From Clostridia bacterium (GTDB lineage: Bacteria; Bacillota; Clostridia; Oscillospirales; Acutalibacteraceae): 62,220 nt of DNA. Position 1 is the stretch's first letter, and the number at the start of each line of letters is the position of its first letter. Shown here piece by piece: positions 35,880 to 46,075 of this stretch. The stretch spans positions 1 through 62,220 of the forward strand of contig JAFSFB010000018.1 of the NCBI GenBank assembly GCA_017435385.1. The letters run 5' to 3'. Both the position numbers and the translations under genes were made by a program. The notes under the pieces were generated by a model. The model made no database searches, was not told where the DNA came from, and saw only the letters and a program-made list of their open reading frames with translations.

Positions 35880-37013
35880 ATGAAAAACCAAAAGCGTCTT
35901 ATCGCACTTCTGACGAATAACGATGACGATATTTATTGCTTCCGCAAAGAGCTTATCGAGAGCATAATTGATGCAGGCTATGAAATGCTCATTTCCTGCC
36001 CCGACGGCGAAAAGTTCGAGCTGATGAAGCACCTCGAATACCGTTACGATGATCCCGTTATCGACAGAAGAGGAACGAACATCGTTGCCGATGCAAAGCT
36101 ATTCATTCATTATTTCAGGCTTTTCGTTAAGAACAAGCCCTCGGTCGTTCTTACATACACCGCAAAGCCCAATGTCTATGCGGGAATTGCGGCATATCTT
36201 CTCAGAATACCCGTTATCAGCAATGTTACGGGCTTCGGAAGCGTTCTGAACGAAGGCGGTTTTAAGCAAAAGCTTATTATGTCACTCTTTAGATTCTCGT
36301 TCCGCCGCTCGGCATGCGTAATGTTCCAGAATTCAACGAACATGAAGCTTGCGGAAGAAACGGGAATGGTAAAAGGTGAGCATAAGCTCATCCCCGGCTC
36401 GGGTGTCAACACGGAGAGATATCCGCTTCAGCCCTATCCCGACGGAGGCAACGGCAAAGACGGCGAAAAGGTCGTTTTCAACTATATCGGCAGAATTCTT
36501 CACGACAAGGGCGTTGACGATTATATCGAAGCCGCAAAAAGAATAAGAGCCGATTATCCCAACACGGAATTTAATATGCTCGGTTTCATCGAGCCTACCG
36601 AAATGCACTATGAAAAGCTGCTTTCGGAGCTTGAAGAAAAGGGCATAATCAGATACAGAGGCAGTCAGAAGGACATAAAGCCCTTCGTTGCCGCTTCACA
36701 CGCAACGATCCATCCCTCAACCTACGGCGAGGGAATGAGCAATGTGCTTCTCGAAAGTGCATCAAGCGGCAGACCGATCATCTCAACCGATAATCCCGGC
36801 TGCATGGAAACCTTTTCCGACGGCGAAACGGGCTTCATCTACCACGGCGGAGATATTGATGCCCTCTGCGAACAAATCGAAAAATTCCTCACCATGCCCA
36901 ACGGAGAGAGAAAATCAATGGGCGAAAAAGGCAGAGAATATATCAAAGCAAATTTCTCAAGAGAAAAAGTTATCGAAGCATACCTCGAAAAAATAAACAG
37001 TCTTTGCAGATAA
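35880..37013 (+). CDS. GT4 glycosyltransferase, PglA-like
   Basis: This 377-residue GT-B enzyme has a C-terminal donor site with the E-x7-E motif in EGMSNVLLE near residue 284, followed by GRPIISTDNPGC. The N-terminal half has YTAKPNVYAGIAA and VTGFGSV. These are seen in PglA-type enzymes that add the second sugar (GalNAc in Campylobacter) to the lipid-linked first sugar. GAGGAAACG precedes the ATG. Its place directly after the phosphoglycosyltransferase supports a role in the second step. The exact sugar is not shown. Confidence 0.85.
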   Translation: MKNQKRLIALLTNNDDDIYCFRKELIESIIDAGYEMLISCPDGEKFELMKHLEYRYDDPVIDRRGTNIVADAKLFIHYFRLFVKNKPSVVLTYTAKPNVYAGIAAYLLRIPVISNVTGFGSVLNEGGFKQKLIMSLFRFSFRRSACVMFQNSTNMKLAEETGMVKGEHKLIPGSGVNTERYPLQPYPDGGNGKDGEKVVFNYIGRILHDKGVDDYIEAAKRIRADYPNTEFNMLGFIEPTEMHYEKLLSELEEKGIIRYRGSQKDIKPFVAASHATIHPSTYGEGMSNVLLESASSGRPIISTDNPGCMETFSDGETGFIYHGGDIDALCEQIEKFLTMPNGERKSMGEKGREYIKANFSREKVIEAYLEKINSLCR

Positions 37014-37026
37014 GGGAGAGAAATCC

Positions 37027-38352
37027 ATGTTTACAAATCTTTACGAAAAAATCATTGCAAAAGAAGAAAAGATCTCGCTCGTGGGTCTCGGCTATGTCGG
37101 CATGCCTATTGCTGTTGCGTTTGCCAAGAAAGTTGATGTTATCGGATATGACCTTAATGCAAAGAAAATCGAGCTTTACAAAAGCGGAATAGACCCCACT
37201 CTCGAGGTCGGCGACGAAGCAATAAAGAATACGACGGTTGAATTCACCTCAGATGAAGCAAAGCTGCGTGAAGCAAAGTTTCACATCGTTGCCGTGCCCA
37301 CACCCGTTAATGACGACCACACTCCCGACCTCGCTCCTGTTGAGGGTGCGAGCCGCATTCTCGGCAGAAACCTCACAAAGGGCTCGATCGTTGTTTTTGA
37401 GTCAACCGTTTATCCCGGTGTTACCGAGGATGTTTGTGTACCCATTCTCGAAAAGGAATCGGGACTCAGATGCGGCGTTGACTTCAAAATCGGATATTCT
37501 CCCGAAAGAATCAATCCCGGCGACAAGGTGCACAGACTTGAAACCATCGTAAAGATCGTTTCGGGCATGGATGCCGAAACCCTCGACATTGTCGCAAAGG
37601 TTTATGAGCTTGTTGTTGAAGCAGGCGTTCACCGTGCGGAAAGCATCAAGGTTGCCGAAGCCGCAAAGGTTATCGAAAACAGCCAGCGTGATATCAACAT
37701 CGCTTTCATGAATGAGCTTTCGATCATCTTCAACAAAATGGGCATTGACACAAAGGCTGTTCTTGAAGCCGCAGGCACAAAATGGAATTTCCTCAAGTTC
37801 TTCCCCGGTCTTGTCGGCGGACACTGCATCGGCGTTGATCCTTATTATCTTACATACAAGGCTGAACAGCTCGGATATCACAGTCAGGTTATCCTTGCAG
37901 GCAGAAGGATAAACGACGATATGGGCAAATATGTTGCGGAAAATGTTGTCAAAAAGCTTATTGCCGCAGGAAAGAATGTCAGAGATGCAAAGGTTGCAAT
38001 TCTCGGCTTCACATTCAAGGAAAACTGCCCCGACACACGAAACACAAGAGTTATCGACATTATGAATGAGCTCGGCGAATACGGTATCACTCCCGTTGTT
38101 GCCGACCCCGTTGCCGATGCGGAAGAAGGCAGACAGCATTACGGCATTGAGTTCGTTGATATAAATGCCGTTAAGGATATGGATGCCGTTATAATCGCTG
38201 TCGGTCATACGGAATTCATGAGCTTTGAAATGAGCGATATCGACGCATTCTTTGCAAAGGGTGACAACTCGGGCAAAGTCCTCGTTGATGTCAAGGGTAT
38301 TCTCGACAGAAAATCTTATTCCGAAGCAGGTTATCAGTACTGGAGGCTTTAA
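37027..38352 (+). CDS. tviB: UDP-N-acetylhexosamine 6-dehydrogenase (TviB/WbpA type)
   Basis: This 441-residue nucleotide-sugar dehydrogenase oxidises C6 of UDP-GlcNAc (or UDP-GalNAc) to the uronic acid, using two NAD+. VGLGYVGMPIA at residues 17-27 is the NAD-binding loop. GGHCIGVDPYYL near 258 carries the catalytic Cys, and NCPDTRNTR near 335 belongs to the UDP-binding domain. The family also includes UDP-glucose dehydrogenases; sequence details and the next gene point to the N-acetyl sugar. Its TAA overlaps the ATG of the epimerase by one base. Confidence 0.87.
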   Translation: MFTNLYEKIIAKEEKISLVGLGYVGMPIAVAFAKKVDVIGYDLNAKKIELYKSGIDPTLEVGDEAIKNTTVEFTSDEAKLREAKFHIVAVPTPVNDDHTPDLAPVEGASRILGRNLTKGSIVVFESTVYPGVTEDVCVPILEKESGLRCGVDFKIGYSPERINPGDKVHRLETIVKIVSGMDAETLDIVAKVYELVVEAGVHRAESIKVAEAAKVIENSQRDINIAFMNELSIIFNKMGIDTKAVLEAAGTKWNFLKFFPGLVGGHCIGVDPYYLTYKAEQLGYHSQVILAGRRINDDMGKYVAENVVKKLIAAGKNVRDAKVAILGFTFKENCPDTRNTRVIDIMNELGEYGITPVVADPVADAEEGRQHYGIEFVDINAVKDMDAVIIAVGHTEFMSFEMSDIDAFFAKGDNSGKVLVDVKGILDRKSYSEAGYQYWRL

Positions 38353-39329
38353 TGATGGGTTACAGACATCTTGTTTTCCCCGAAAATTCGTTATTTCTCG
38401 TGACGGGCGGTGCGGGCTTCATCGGCTCAAACCTCTGCGAAGCCATTCTTGAAATGGGTTACAGAGTGCGCTGCCTTGACGATTTATCGACAGGCTCTCA
38501 GAAGAATGTTGATATGTTTCTTTCAAACCCGAATTATGAATTTATCAAAGGTGATATAAAAGACCTTGATGTCTGCATGAAAGCCTGCGAGGGCGTTGAC
38601 TATGTGCTCAATCAGGCCGCATGGGGCAGCGTTCCCAGAAGCATCGAAATGCCTCTTTTCTACTGCGCAAACAATATCAGCGGCACTCTCAACATGCTCG
38701 AAGCCGCAAGGCAGAACAATGTTAAAAAATTCGTTTACGCTTCGTCGTCATCGGTTTACGGCGACGAGCCCAATCTCCCCAAAAAAGAAGGACGGGAAGG
38801 CAATCTTCTCTCCCCCTATGCTCTCACGAAGAGATGCGACGAGGAATGGGCAAAGCAGTATACAAGGCACTACGGTCTTGACACCTACGGAATGCGTTAT
38901 TTCAATGTTTTCGGCAGAAGACAGACTCCCGACGGTGCCTATGCCGCAGTAATTCCGAAATTCATCAAAATGCTCCTCAACGGCGAAACCCCGACGATCA
39001 ACGGCGACGGCAAACAGAGCCGTGACTTCACATATATCGAAAATGTTATCGAGGCAAACCTCAAGGCCTGCCTCGCTCCTCACGAAGCCGCAGGCGAAGC
39101 ATTCAATATTGCTTTCGGCGGCAGAGAATACCTCATTGATATTTACTACGGTCTGACGAAGGCTCTCGGTGTCGATATCGAGCCGAATTTCGGTCCCGAC
39201 CGTGCGGGCGATATCAAGCACAGCAACGCCGATATTTCAAAAGCAAAAGAAATGCTCGGCTATGAACCCGAATGGAGCTTTGAAAGAGGAATCGAAGCCG
39301 CCATTGAGTGGTATAAGGAAAATTTATGA
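38352..39329 (+). CDS. tviC: UDP-N-acetylhexosamine 4-epimerase (WbpP/TviC type)
   Basis: This 325-residue extended short-chain dehydrogenase has VTGGAGFIGSNL near residues 18-29, the catalytic Ser region YASSSSVYGD near 126-135 and YALTKRCDE as the Tyr-x3-Lys. The NQAAWGSVPRSI segment is typical of WbpP/TviC enzymes that interconvert GlcNAc/GalNAc or their uronic acids. Next to a TviB-like dehydrogenase it would give UDP-GalNAcA, as in Vi antigen and Pseudomonas O6. It is translationally coupled to the dehydrogenase (TAATG overlap) and overlaps the next glycosyltransferase by four bases. Confidence 0.88.
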   Translation: MMGYRHLVFPENSLFLVTGGAGFIGSNLCEAILEMGYRVRCLDDLSTGSQKNVDMFLSNPNYEFIKGDIKDLDVCMKACEGVDYVLNQAAWGSVPRSIEMPLFYCANNISGTLNMLEAARQNNVKKFVYASSSSVYGDEPNLPKKEGREGNLLSPYALTKRCDEEWAKQYTRHYGLDTYGMRYFNVFGRRQTPDGAYAAVIPKFIKMLLNGETPTINGDGKQSRDFTYIENVIEANLKACLAPHEAAGEAFNIAFGGREYLIDIYYGLTKALGVDIEPNFGPDRAGDIKHSNADISKAKEMLGYEPEWSFERGIEAAIEWYKENL

Positions 39330-40444
39330 GCAAGGGTACAATAATTTATTATGGCGGATTTACTCTGCCCGATAAAAGCGCATCGGCAAACAGAGTTGTT
39401 TCAAACGGCAAGATCTTTGATAAGCTCGGCTATAAAACCGTTTTCATCGGTGTGACCGATGATTCGTTTGAGGGATTAAGAGCAGTTCAGGGCTGTGAGA
39501 ATATGTTTGAGCATGCTCATCCCGAATCCGCCAAACAATGGCTCAGGCATATGCTCAGCGTTGAGCATATCGAAGCGGTTGCCGCAAAATACGGTGATGT
39601 GCGCAGAATTATTCTCTATAACGTGCCGATGTTTACTCTTATCAAAGCAAAAAAAGTCTTTTCAAAAAGAAACATTGAAGTCTGTTACGACTGCACGGAA
39701 TGGACAAAGGATACCGACGGTTCGCTGCCCAAACGTATTTTCAAGGCGTTTGACGAAATTCTCATCAGCAATTTTGCTCATAAGGTTGCTGACGGAATGA
39801 TAGCTATAAGCAGAATTATGGAGAGAAAATATAAAAACAGCAAAAATCTTCTCATTCTTCCCCCTCTTGTGGATATTAACGACGAAATCTGGCACCAGCA
39901 AACCGAAACCCACGAAGGTGTTTTTGAATTCTGCTTTGCAGGTATTCCCGACGGCAAAAAGGAAAGTCTTGATAAGGTTGTCGAAGCATTCTGCGGCATC
40001 AACAAAAAGAATACACATCTTCGCATTATCGGTATTACCGAAAATGATTTCAACAATATATATCCCGACTGTTTCATACCGAAAAATGTCCGCAACAAAA
40101 TAACATTTATGGGCAGACTTTCGCATGCAGAAACAATAAGATATGTCCTCGGATGCAACTGTTATATTTTCATCCGTCGCTCGGACAAACGGAACAACGC
40201 AGGCTTTCCGACGAAATTTGCCGAAGCCTTTACCTGCGGTGTGCCGATAATAACGACCGATGTCAGCGATGTCGGTGACTATATCGGCAAAAGCGGAAGA
40301 GGCAGTCTTTTGAAGGATATGTCGACCGAAGGAATATCCGAAGCCATGCTTCATCAGCTCGGAAACATGGCTCAGTCAAAATCACTTGACCGTACATTTC
40401 ATTATGACTCATATATCCAGCCGACGGAAAACTGGCTGAAATAA
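39326..40444 (+). CDS. Glycosyltransferase, GT-B fold (GT4-like)
   Basis: A 372-residue protein. The C-terminal half resembles GT4 donor sites: GFPTKFAEAFTCGVPIITTD near 292-311, with one of the usual Glu positions replaced. The N-terminus has GGFTLPDKSASANRV, as in enzymes that bind the acceptor through a glycine-rich loop. Start and stop overlap the neighbours by ATGA (39326). I am confident of the fold, less of the family. It should add one sugar of the repeat unit at the cytoplasmic face. Confidence 0.75.
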   Translation: MSKGTIIYYGGFTLPDKSASANRVVSNGKIFDKLGYKTVFIGVTDDSFEGLRAVQGCENMFEHAHPESAKQWLRHMLSVEHIEAVAAKYGDVRRIILYNVPMFTLIKAKKVFSKRNIEVCYDCTEWTKDTDGSLPKRIFKAFDEILISNFAHKVADGMIAISRIMERKYKNSKNLLILPPLVDINDEIWHQQTETHEGVFEFCFAGIPDGKKESLDKVVEAFCGINKKNTHLRIIGITENDFNNIYPDCFIPKNVRNKITFMGRLSHAETIRYVLGCNCYIFIRRSDKRNNAGFPTKFAEAFTCGVPIITTDVSDVGDYIGKSGRGSLLKDMSTEGISEAMLHQLGNMAQSKSLDRTFHYDSYIQPTENWLK

Positions 40445-40462
40445 AAAGGAAGGAGGAGAAAC

Positions 40463-41680
40463 ATGCTGAAAAAAGGCTTTTCTTTGGGCCTGATACAAGC
40501 GCTTGCCGTTCTGTATCTTGTTATATGGACTGTTTCTCCGCCTTTACAGGTTGATGCAATATACCGAATCATCGCTCTTGCGTGTGCCCTGCTTTGGGTT
40601 GCAATATGGTTTGTCAGAGAAAACCCGGTAACCCTGGGAAAAGAACAGATCGGTGCGGTTTTCTTTCTGATAGCGGTCCTTATTGTCGTTTATTTTGAAA
40701 AATACGATTTTTCCGCTCTTATCAAACAGATCTCCCTGATAATGCTTGTTATCTGCTTCATGATGACATATTTCTATGACGATAAATGGGATGAACTCTC
40801 AGGTATCGTTCCTATAGTGCTCATTCTCCTGACTGTCTGGAATTATAAAACCTTCTCCATTCTCATTGAGGATCATACGATTGCAAGGCTTCTTGTCCGT
40901 GATGACGAAGCTACTTATGAATATCTGAAGCAAGGCATCGGAGGATACAATCTTATCTATCCCCAGGTCTGCATATCTCCGCTAATTCTTGCCTGGACAC
41001 TCAAAGCATTCAGGAATAACAAAATATATTTTGCCGTCGGTGCGGTATGGGCTTATACATTTATACGGGTACTCGAATTGGCAGGCTATTCAATTGCGCT
41101 TTTTGCAAGTGCCATCGGTCTTATCCTTCTGCTTTTTTACAGAGGAAAAAATGTTGTTGCCGCTTTCGCCATAACGATTCTTGTTTTTGTCGGAATAATG
41201 GCAGCTATACTGTATGTCGTACCGTTCAGGGAATGGATACTGGAAACCTTTGACGGCATGGCTGTTGCGAGGAAGGTAAATGACCTTGTTTCAACCTCCG
41301 AAACCGGTGTGACGGGCGACTCCATTCAGGTCAGAATCGCCGCTTATTCAGGCAGTATCAGAAACCTTTTCAAATACCCGCTCATCGGTTCTCTCTGGCG
41401 TGAAAGCGGCGGCGGACATTCCGCTCTGCTTGATATCGCATCGAAATACGGCTGGTTCGGCGGATATGCCTTTGCAATGATGATTTATCATGTTCCCTTT
41501 CACTATAAGCATCACTACAATGACAAATTTATCACTGCGGCAGCAAACGCCACTCTTGTAACGCTGCTGTTTGTTTCCATCCTCGACTCAGTCAGTTATT
41601 CATTCTCTTGCATGGTTTTGATCGTTTCCTCGCTTTTGTTTGAAGATATCATCAAATGGACCGGAGCTGAAAGAACATGA
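40463..41680 (+). CDS. Wzy-like polysaccharide polymerase / O-antigen ligase family membrane protein
   Basis: This 405-residue integral membrane protein has about ten hydrophobic helices and one large polar loop (about residues 255-320). The loop contains RIAAYSGSIRN, PLIGSLW and GGGHSALLDIASKYGWFGG. Loops with a conserved Arg and a His near the end mark the Wzy/WaaL group, which joins repeat units or ligates chains outside the cytoplasmic membrane. AAGGAGGAG precedes the ATG. As usual for polymerases, overall sequence is poorly conserved. The presence of a polymerase-like protein together with an ABC exporter is noted separately. Confidence 0.75.
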   Translation: MLKKGFSLGLIQALAVLYLVIWTVSPPLQVDAIYRIIALACALLWVAIWFVRENPVTLGKEQIGAVFFLIAVLIVVYFEKYDFSALIKQISLIMLVICFMMTYFYDDKWDELSGIVPIVLILLTVWNYKTFSILIEDHTIARLLVRDDEATYEYLKQGIGGYNLIYPQVCISPLILAWTLKAFRNNKIYFAVGAVWAYTFIRVLELAGYSIALFASAIGLILLLFYRGKNVVAAFAITILVFVGIMAAILYVVPFREWILETFDGMAVARKVNDLVSTSETGVTGDSIQVRIAAYSGSIRNLFKYPLIGSLWRESGGGHSALLDIASKYGWFGGYAFAMMIYHVPFHYKHHYNDKFITAAANATLVTLLFVSILDSVSYSFSCMVLIVSSLLFEDIIKWTGAERT

Positions 41681-42939
41681 AAGTTTTATGGACAGTCAAT
41701 TTAATACCTGCCGCAGTTTCGGCAAAGCTCGGCAAGAAATCCGAGGTGCTCGGAGGCTGGGTGGAATCCATGGCAGAGCAGCTGAGCAAAAACAGCGATA
41801 TCGAGCTTGGTATCGTCTGCAAATGTGAAGAAAACATCAGCTTTTGCGAAACGATTGACGGCGTAACCTATTTCAGCCTTCACTATACCTCTTCAACCTC
41901 TCTTTCGGAGCTTGAAGCAAAATGCGAAAAGATCGTTTCGGACTTCAATCCTGACATCATCAATATCGAGGGAACCGAATTCCTTCATGCAAGAGCAATC
42001 CAGCTGACTGCCAAAAAGCACGGGATTCCCGCCGTAGTTTCTCTTCAGGGTATCCTCAACGGACAATATTCTTACCAATGCGGGCAGCTCCCCATTGATG
42101 ACATGATGTTTTCAAAATCAATAACCGACATCTTCTCTGCATGGATCATGCATCTTCGCAAAACAAAATGGTATAAGCCCCGCATGAGATTCGAAAAGGA
42201 AATAATCGAAAATGCCGACTATATCCTCGGCAGAACAACATGGGACAGAGCGCATTCCTATGCAATCAATCCCGGCGCAAAATATTATCCCTGCAGCCGC
42301 ATTCTCCGTGCGCCCTTTTATGAGGAAAAATGGAGTCTTGAAAAAGCCGAAAGGCACTCGATATATGTCGGCAACGGCTACAGCGCACTCAAGGGTGTCC
42401 ATTTTGTCGTTATGGCTCTCCCCCTCCTCATCAGAGAATATCCCGATGTGAAGGTTTATGTTGCAGGCTATAAGCCGTATTCCGAAAACGACAAGCGTTC
42501 CATTCTCAAAAAAGGCTATGCTTCGTATCTCAAAAAGCTTGTTTATGATCTCGGTGTGCAGGATCATATTGAATTCACGGGGCCTCTCAAAGCACCGCAG
42601 GTTGCGGAAAAGCTTTCAAAGGTCAATGCCTATGTTTTATGCTCAACCATAGAAAACAGCCCCAACACTCTCGGCGAAGCCATGATGGTCGGCACTCCCT
42701 GCGTTTCTGCATATGTCGGCGGAGTTTCGGACATGGCGGAGGACGGAAAAGAGGCTCTTTTCTACAGAAACGACGATCCCAAGCTTCTCGCATGGAATTT
42801 AAAACGCATCTTTGACAGCGATGAGCTTGCCATCTCTCTCTCCGAAGCAGGAAAGAAAAAGGCACTCATAACCCACGATGCGGAAAAAAACGCACATCTG
42901 CTCATTGATGCTTATACAGACATACTGAAGGAGAAATAA
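41677..42939 (+). CDS. GT4 glycosyltransferase
   Basis: This 420-residue GT-B enzyme has an N-terminal acceptor domain with GGWVESMAEQL near 26 and a C-terminal donor motif ENSPNTLGEAMMVGTP near 324-339 (E-x7-E). Its ATGA start overlaps the stop of the polymerase-like gene, so it is coupled to it. The NSPNTLGEAM form is common in capsular glycosyltransferases of Firmicutes. Donor and linkage are unknown. Confidence 0.85.
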   Translation: MKVLWTVNLIPAAVSAKLGKKSEVLGGWVESMAEQLSKNSDIELGIVCKCEENISFCETIDGVTYFSLHYTSSTSLSELEAKCEKIVSDFNPDIINIEGTEFLHARAIQLTAKKHGIPAVVSLQGILNGQYSYQCGQLPIDDMMFSKSITDIFSAWIMHLRKTKWYKPRMRFEKEIIENADYILGRTTWDRAHSYAINPGAKYYPCSRILRAPFYEEKWSLEKAERHSIYVGNGYSALKGVHFVVMALPLLIREYPDVKVYVAGYKPYSENDKRSILKKGYASYLKKLVYDLGVQDHIEFTGPLKAPQVAEKLSKVNAYVLCSTIENSPNTLGEAMMVGTPCVSAYVGGVSDMAEDGKEALFYRNDDPKLLAWNLKRIFDSDELAISLSEAGKKKALITHDAEKNAHLLIDAYTDILKEK

Positions 42940-42940
42940 T

Positions 42941-43870
42941 ATGAGCTACGCTCCGATCGTTATATTTGTGTATAACCGTGCAGACCATTTTATTCAGGTA
43001 TACAATGCTCTTGCCGCATGCAAAGAAGCAAAGGAATCCGAGCTCTTCATTTTCTCCGACGGAGCAAAAAACGAAGCCGGAAAAGAAAAGGTGAACGAGG
43101 TGCGTGCCGCTGTTGCGGCGATAAAGGACTCGGGCGATTTCAGAACCGTAACCGTCACCGAAAGCCCTGTAAACAAGGGGCTTGCCGCCTCGGTTATTTC
43201 AGGCGTTACCGATGTCATCAACAAATACGGCAAGGTTATCGTTGTTGAAGATGACTGTGTTGTTTCTCCGTATTTTCTCAGCTATATCAACAACGCTCTT
43301 GATTATTACGAAAGCAACAAAAAAATCGGTTCGATCGCAGGCTATACGCCGATGCTCGATTTCCCCGATGATTATAAAAACGATGTTTTTGCCGCATACC
43401 GTTCATGCAGCTGGACATGGGCAACGTGGAAAGACCGCTGGGAAGGCGTTGACTGGGAACTCAAAGAAATGAAGGCCTTCTATAATTCACCCAAGCTTAT
43501 CCGCCGACTCAATTCCAACGGAAGCGACAGATTTATGCGTCTTTACCGTCAGACAAAGGGCAACGGAAGCTCGTGGTCAGTCAGATTCGGCGCTCATCTT
43601 GTAAAAAACAATCTGCTTACGGTTTATCCGAGGTTTTCATATAACAGCAACATCGGCTGCGATGAATCGGGAGTTCACAGCAAATCGGAAGACAACGAAA
43701 AAATGCGTGTGGATTTGTCGAAGGCAATTGCCGATCCCGTTCTGACAAATGTTGATATTGATAAAAGAATTCAGAAAATCATGAAGAAGCATTATTCTTA
43801 CGGATTTGTTTCGGAAATGAAGAAGTTTATCGCAACGGCTTTAATCGTTATCAAAGAAAGAATGAGATGA
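42941..43870 (+). CDS. GT-A type glycosyltransferase (GT2-like)
   Basis: A 309-residue protein beginning PIVIFVYNRADH, a GT-A start typical of this subgroup. VVEDDCVVSP near residue 99 holds the metal-binding acidic cluster, and SWTWATWKDRW near 150 is a further conserved segment of these enzymes. It resembles bacterial relatives of GNT-I-type transferases rather than the classical capsule GT2s that begin SVIIPVYN. GAAGGAGA precedes the ATG. Sugar specificity is unknown. Confidence 0.78.
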   Translation: MSYAPIVIFVYNRADHFIQVYNALAACKEAKESELFIFSDGAKNEAGKEKVNEVRAAVAAIKDSGDFRTVTVTESPVNKGLAASVISGVTDVINKYGKVIVVEDDCVVSPYFLSYINNALDYYESNKKIGSIAGYTPMLDFPDDYKNDVFAAYRSCSWTWATWKDRWEGVDWELKEMKAFYNSPKLIRRLNSNGSDRFMRLYRQTKGNGSSWSVRFGAHLVKNNLLTVYPRFSYNSNIGCDESGVHSKSEDNEKMRVDLSKAIADPVLTNVDIDKRIQKIMKKHYSYGFVSEMKKFIATALIVIKERMR

Positions 43871-43874
43871 GAAA

Positions 43875-44870
43875 ATGGAAAATCAGGCTCTCATAAGCGT
43901 AATCATCCCCGTTTATAATGTTGAAAAGTACCTGCGTGAATGCGTTGACAGCGTTCTCAATCAGACATACGGTAATTTTGAAATAATCCTCGTCGACGAC
44001 GGCTCAACGGATTCGTCGGGCGAGATCTGCGATGAATATGTTGACAAAGACGAGAGAGTTACGGTTGTTCATCAGAAAAACAGCGGGCCGTCAAAAACAA
44101 GAAACACGGGGCTTGAAAACGCAAACGGAAAATATATATATTTTCTTGACAGCGACGATTATATCGAAAAAAACGCTTTGGAGCTGCTTCTCAATACAGC
44201 AGAATCCGATCAGGCGGATCTTGTTTTCTTCGATGCCCGCTCATTTTCGGATGACGGTGCGGATATAAAGCAAGGCTATGTCATCAACGGCAGCTATGAA
44301 GCAAAAAGCGGATATGAAATTCTTGCAGAGCTTCATAAGAATAAAGATTATCACTGTGCAGTCTATCTTTTATTTATAAAGAACCAACTTCTTAAAGAAA
44401 ACAGCATATCATTTTTAGAATCGGCTTACTGCTCCGAAGACATGCTTTTTACCTACAAGGTTTTTTGCTCTTCAAAAAAAGCTGCTCAATGCAAGAACAC
44501 CTTGTATCACAGAAGATACCGTTCGGGTTCGATCGTCACCTCAAAAAAATCCGTTCGCCACTTCCGCAGCTGCCGTGATGTTTACGGAGAAATCAGGGAT
44601 TATTCCGAAGAAATCGGCAAAACGGGCGACTGTATGGCAACGGAATATACCGTTCGGTGCGCATTCAACGCTCTTGATACCTACAAAAAAATATCAGCAG
44701 AGGAAAAATCCCTTTGCAAAAGCGAATATAAGGCGTTAAAAAAAGATATTCTTTCGCATTCGGCTTTCGGTAACACGGCGCTTAAAATGCGCTGTTACGG
44801 AAAAACATTCTGGTTTATTTATAAAATTTACGATAAAGCAGTCGGCAGACTGCTGAAAGGAACAAAATGA
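43875..44870 (+). CDS. GT2 family glycosyltransferase
   Basis: This 331-residue GT-A enzyme opens with SVIIPVYNVEKYL, has DDGSTDSSGEICDEY near 40 and FLDSDDYI near 92, the DxD-type metal site. The C-terminal 130 residues are variable, as usual. It overlaps the next gene by four bases (ATGA). It is similar in its first 100 residues to the GT2 gene at 47250, which may be a paralogue. Confidence 0.9.
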   Translation: MENQALISVIIPVYNVEKYLRECVDSVLNQTYGNFEIILVDDGSTDSSGEICDEYVDKDERVTVVHQKNSGPSKTRNTGLENANGKYIYFLDSDDYIEKNALELLLNTAESDQADLVFFDARSFSDDGADIKQGYVINGSYEAKSGYEILAELHKNKDYHCAVYLLFIKNQLLKENSISFLESAYCSEDMLFTYKVFCSSKKAAQCKNTLYHRRYRSGSIVTSKKSVRHFRSCRDVYGEIRDYSEEIGKTGDCMATEYTVRCAFNALDTYKKISAEEKSLCKSEYKALKKDILSHSAFGNTALKMRCYGKTFWFIYKIYDKAVGRLLKGTK

Positions 44871-46075
44871 GCAAGAAAAAACAGCTTATGTTCATCATGC
44901 CCGTCATGAAGGGCGGCGGTGCCGAAAAGGTTGCCGCATTACTCCTAAATGAATTGAATAATAACGGCTATGAATGTGAGCTTGTTCTTACCAACTCCGA
45001 CAGAAGCGAGATCGTTGACAGAGGGCTCAGCTCCGAAATCGGAATTACCGTGCTCCGTGAAGCATTTACGAAAAGCGGAGCTCTCAGAAAGCTTTTTCTT
45101 GTCTTGTTCAGGCTCTTTTTATCTCTTATATGCAAGATTCCCGAAGCCTTCGGAATGAAGGTTCCTGCAGGTCTTGCACAGCTCTCCTTCAAAGCCCAGT
45201 ATTACGATGAACTGAAAGCACTCAGAAATCACATCATCGGGAAACCCGATGCCGCAATCATCTCGTTTCTTCAGCCGTCGATCCCTCTTGCTCTTCTTGC
45301 GACAAAGGATCTTCCCAACAGAGTTGTTGTTTCGGAAAGAGCGGATCCTTACCGTCTGCTGAAAAAGCGTTACGGCTATAATTTCATAAAGAAATATTAT
45401 CAGCGTGCCGATGCGGTCGTTTTTCAGACAAACGATGCAAAAGCGGCTTATCCCGAAAACATCTCTGCAAAGGGAACGGTTATTTTCAATCCCATAAACG
45501 ATAAGCTTCCCGAACCGTATTCCGGAGAAAGGGAAAAATATGTAACAACATTCTGCCGTATTTCAAGGCAGAAGAATCTGCCTGTGCTTGTCGAAGCTTT
45601 TTCTGAATTTCATAAAGAGTTCACTGACTACAGACTGAAAATCATCGGCGAGCCTCAGAATGACGATGACAGAGCCTCTCTCTCCGAAACGAAGGCTCTC
45701 GCAGACAAGCTCGGTATCAAGGACTGTATTGATCTTCTTCCGTTCAGCACTCAGGTTCATGACATGATTATCAGCGACGGTATGTATGTAAATTCCTCGG
45801 ATTACGAGGGCATGTCCAACGCTATGCTCGAGGCGATGGCAATAGGTATGCCCGTTATCTGCACAGACTGCCCTATCGGCGGAGCAAATGCAGTTATTAA
45901 CAACAATGAAAACGGTATTCTTACTCAGGTTGGAAATGCCGATGAATTATGCGAAGCTATGAAAAAAATTGCAGGCGACAAAGAATTTGCCGATAAGCTT
46001 TCAAAGAATGCCGCCCAAATCAGATATGACCTCTCACTCGTAAACACGGCAAAAAAATGGATGGAGCTGTTATAA
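44867..46075 (+). CDS. GT4 glycosyltransferase
   Basis: This 402-residue GT-B enzyme has KGGGAEKVAALL near 15-26 for the acceptor-side loop, and CRISRQKNL followed by DYEGMSNAMLEAMAIGMP near 305-322 (E-x7-E). Its end directly touches the next start (TAA then ATG). The same motif set recurs in the gene at 49372, so those two are probably related. Confidence 0.9.
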   Translation: MSKKKQLMFIMPVMKGGGAEKVAALLLNELNNNGYECELVLTNSDRSEIVDRGLSSEIGITVLREAFTKSGALRKLFLVLFRLFLSLICKIPEAFGMKVPAGLAQLSFKAQYYDELKALRNHIIGKPDAAIISFLQPSIPLALLATKDLPNRVVVSERADPYRLLKKRYGYNFIKKYYQRADAVVFQTNDAKAAYPENISAKGTVIFNPINDKLPEPYSGEREKYVTTFCRISRQKNLPVLVEAFSEFHKEFTDYRLKIIGEPQNDDDRASLSETKALADKLGIKDCIDLLPFSTQVHDMIISDGMYVNSSDYEGMSNAMLEAMAIGMPVICTDCPIGGANAVINNNENGILTQVGNADELCEAMKKIAGDKEFADKLSKNAAQIRYDLSLVNTAKKWMELL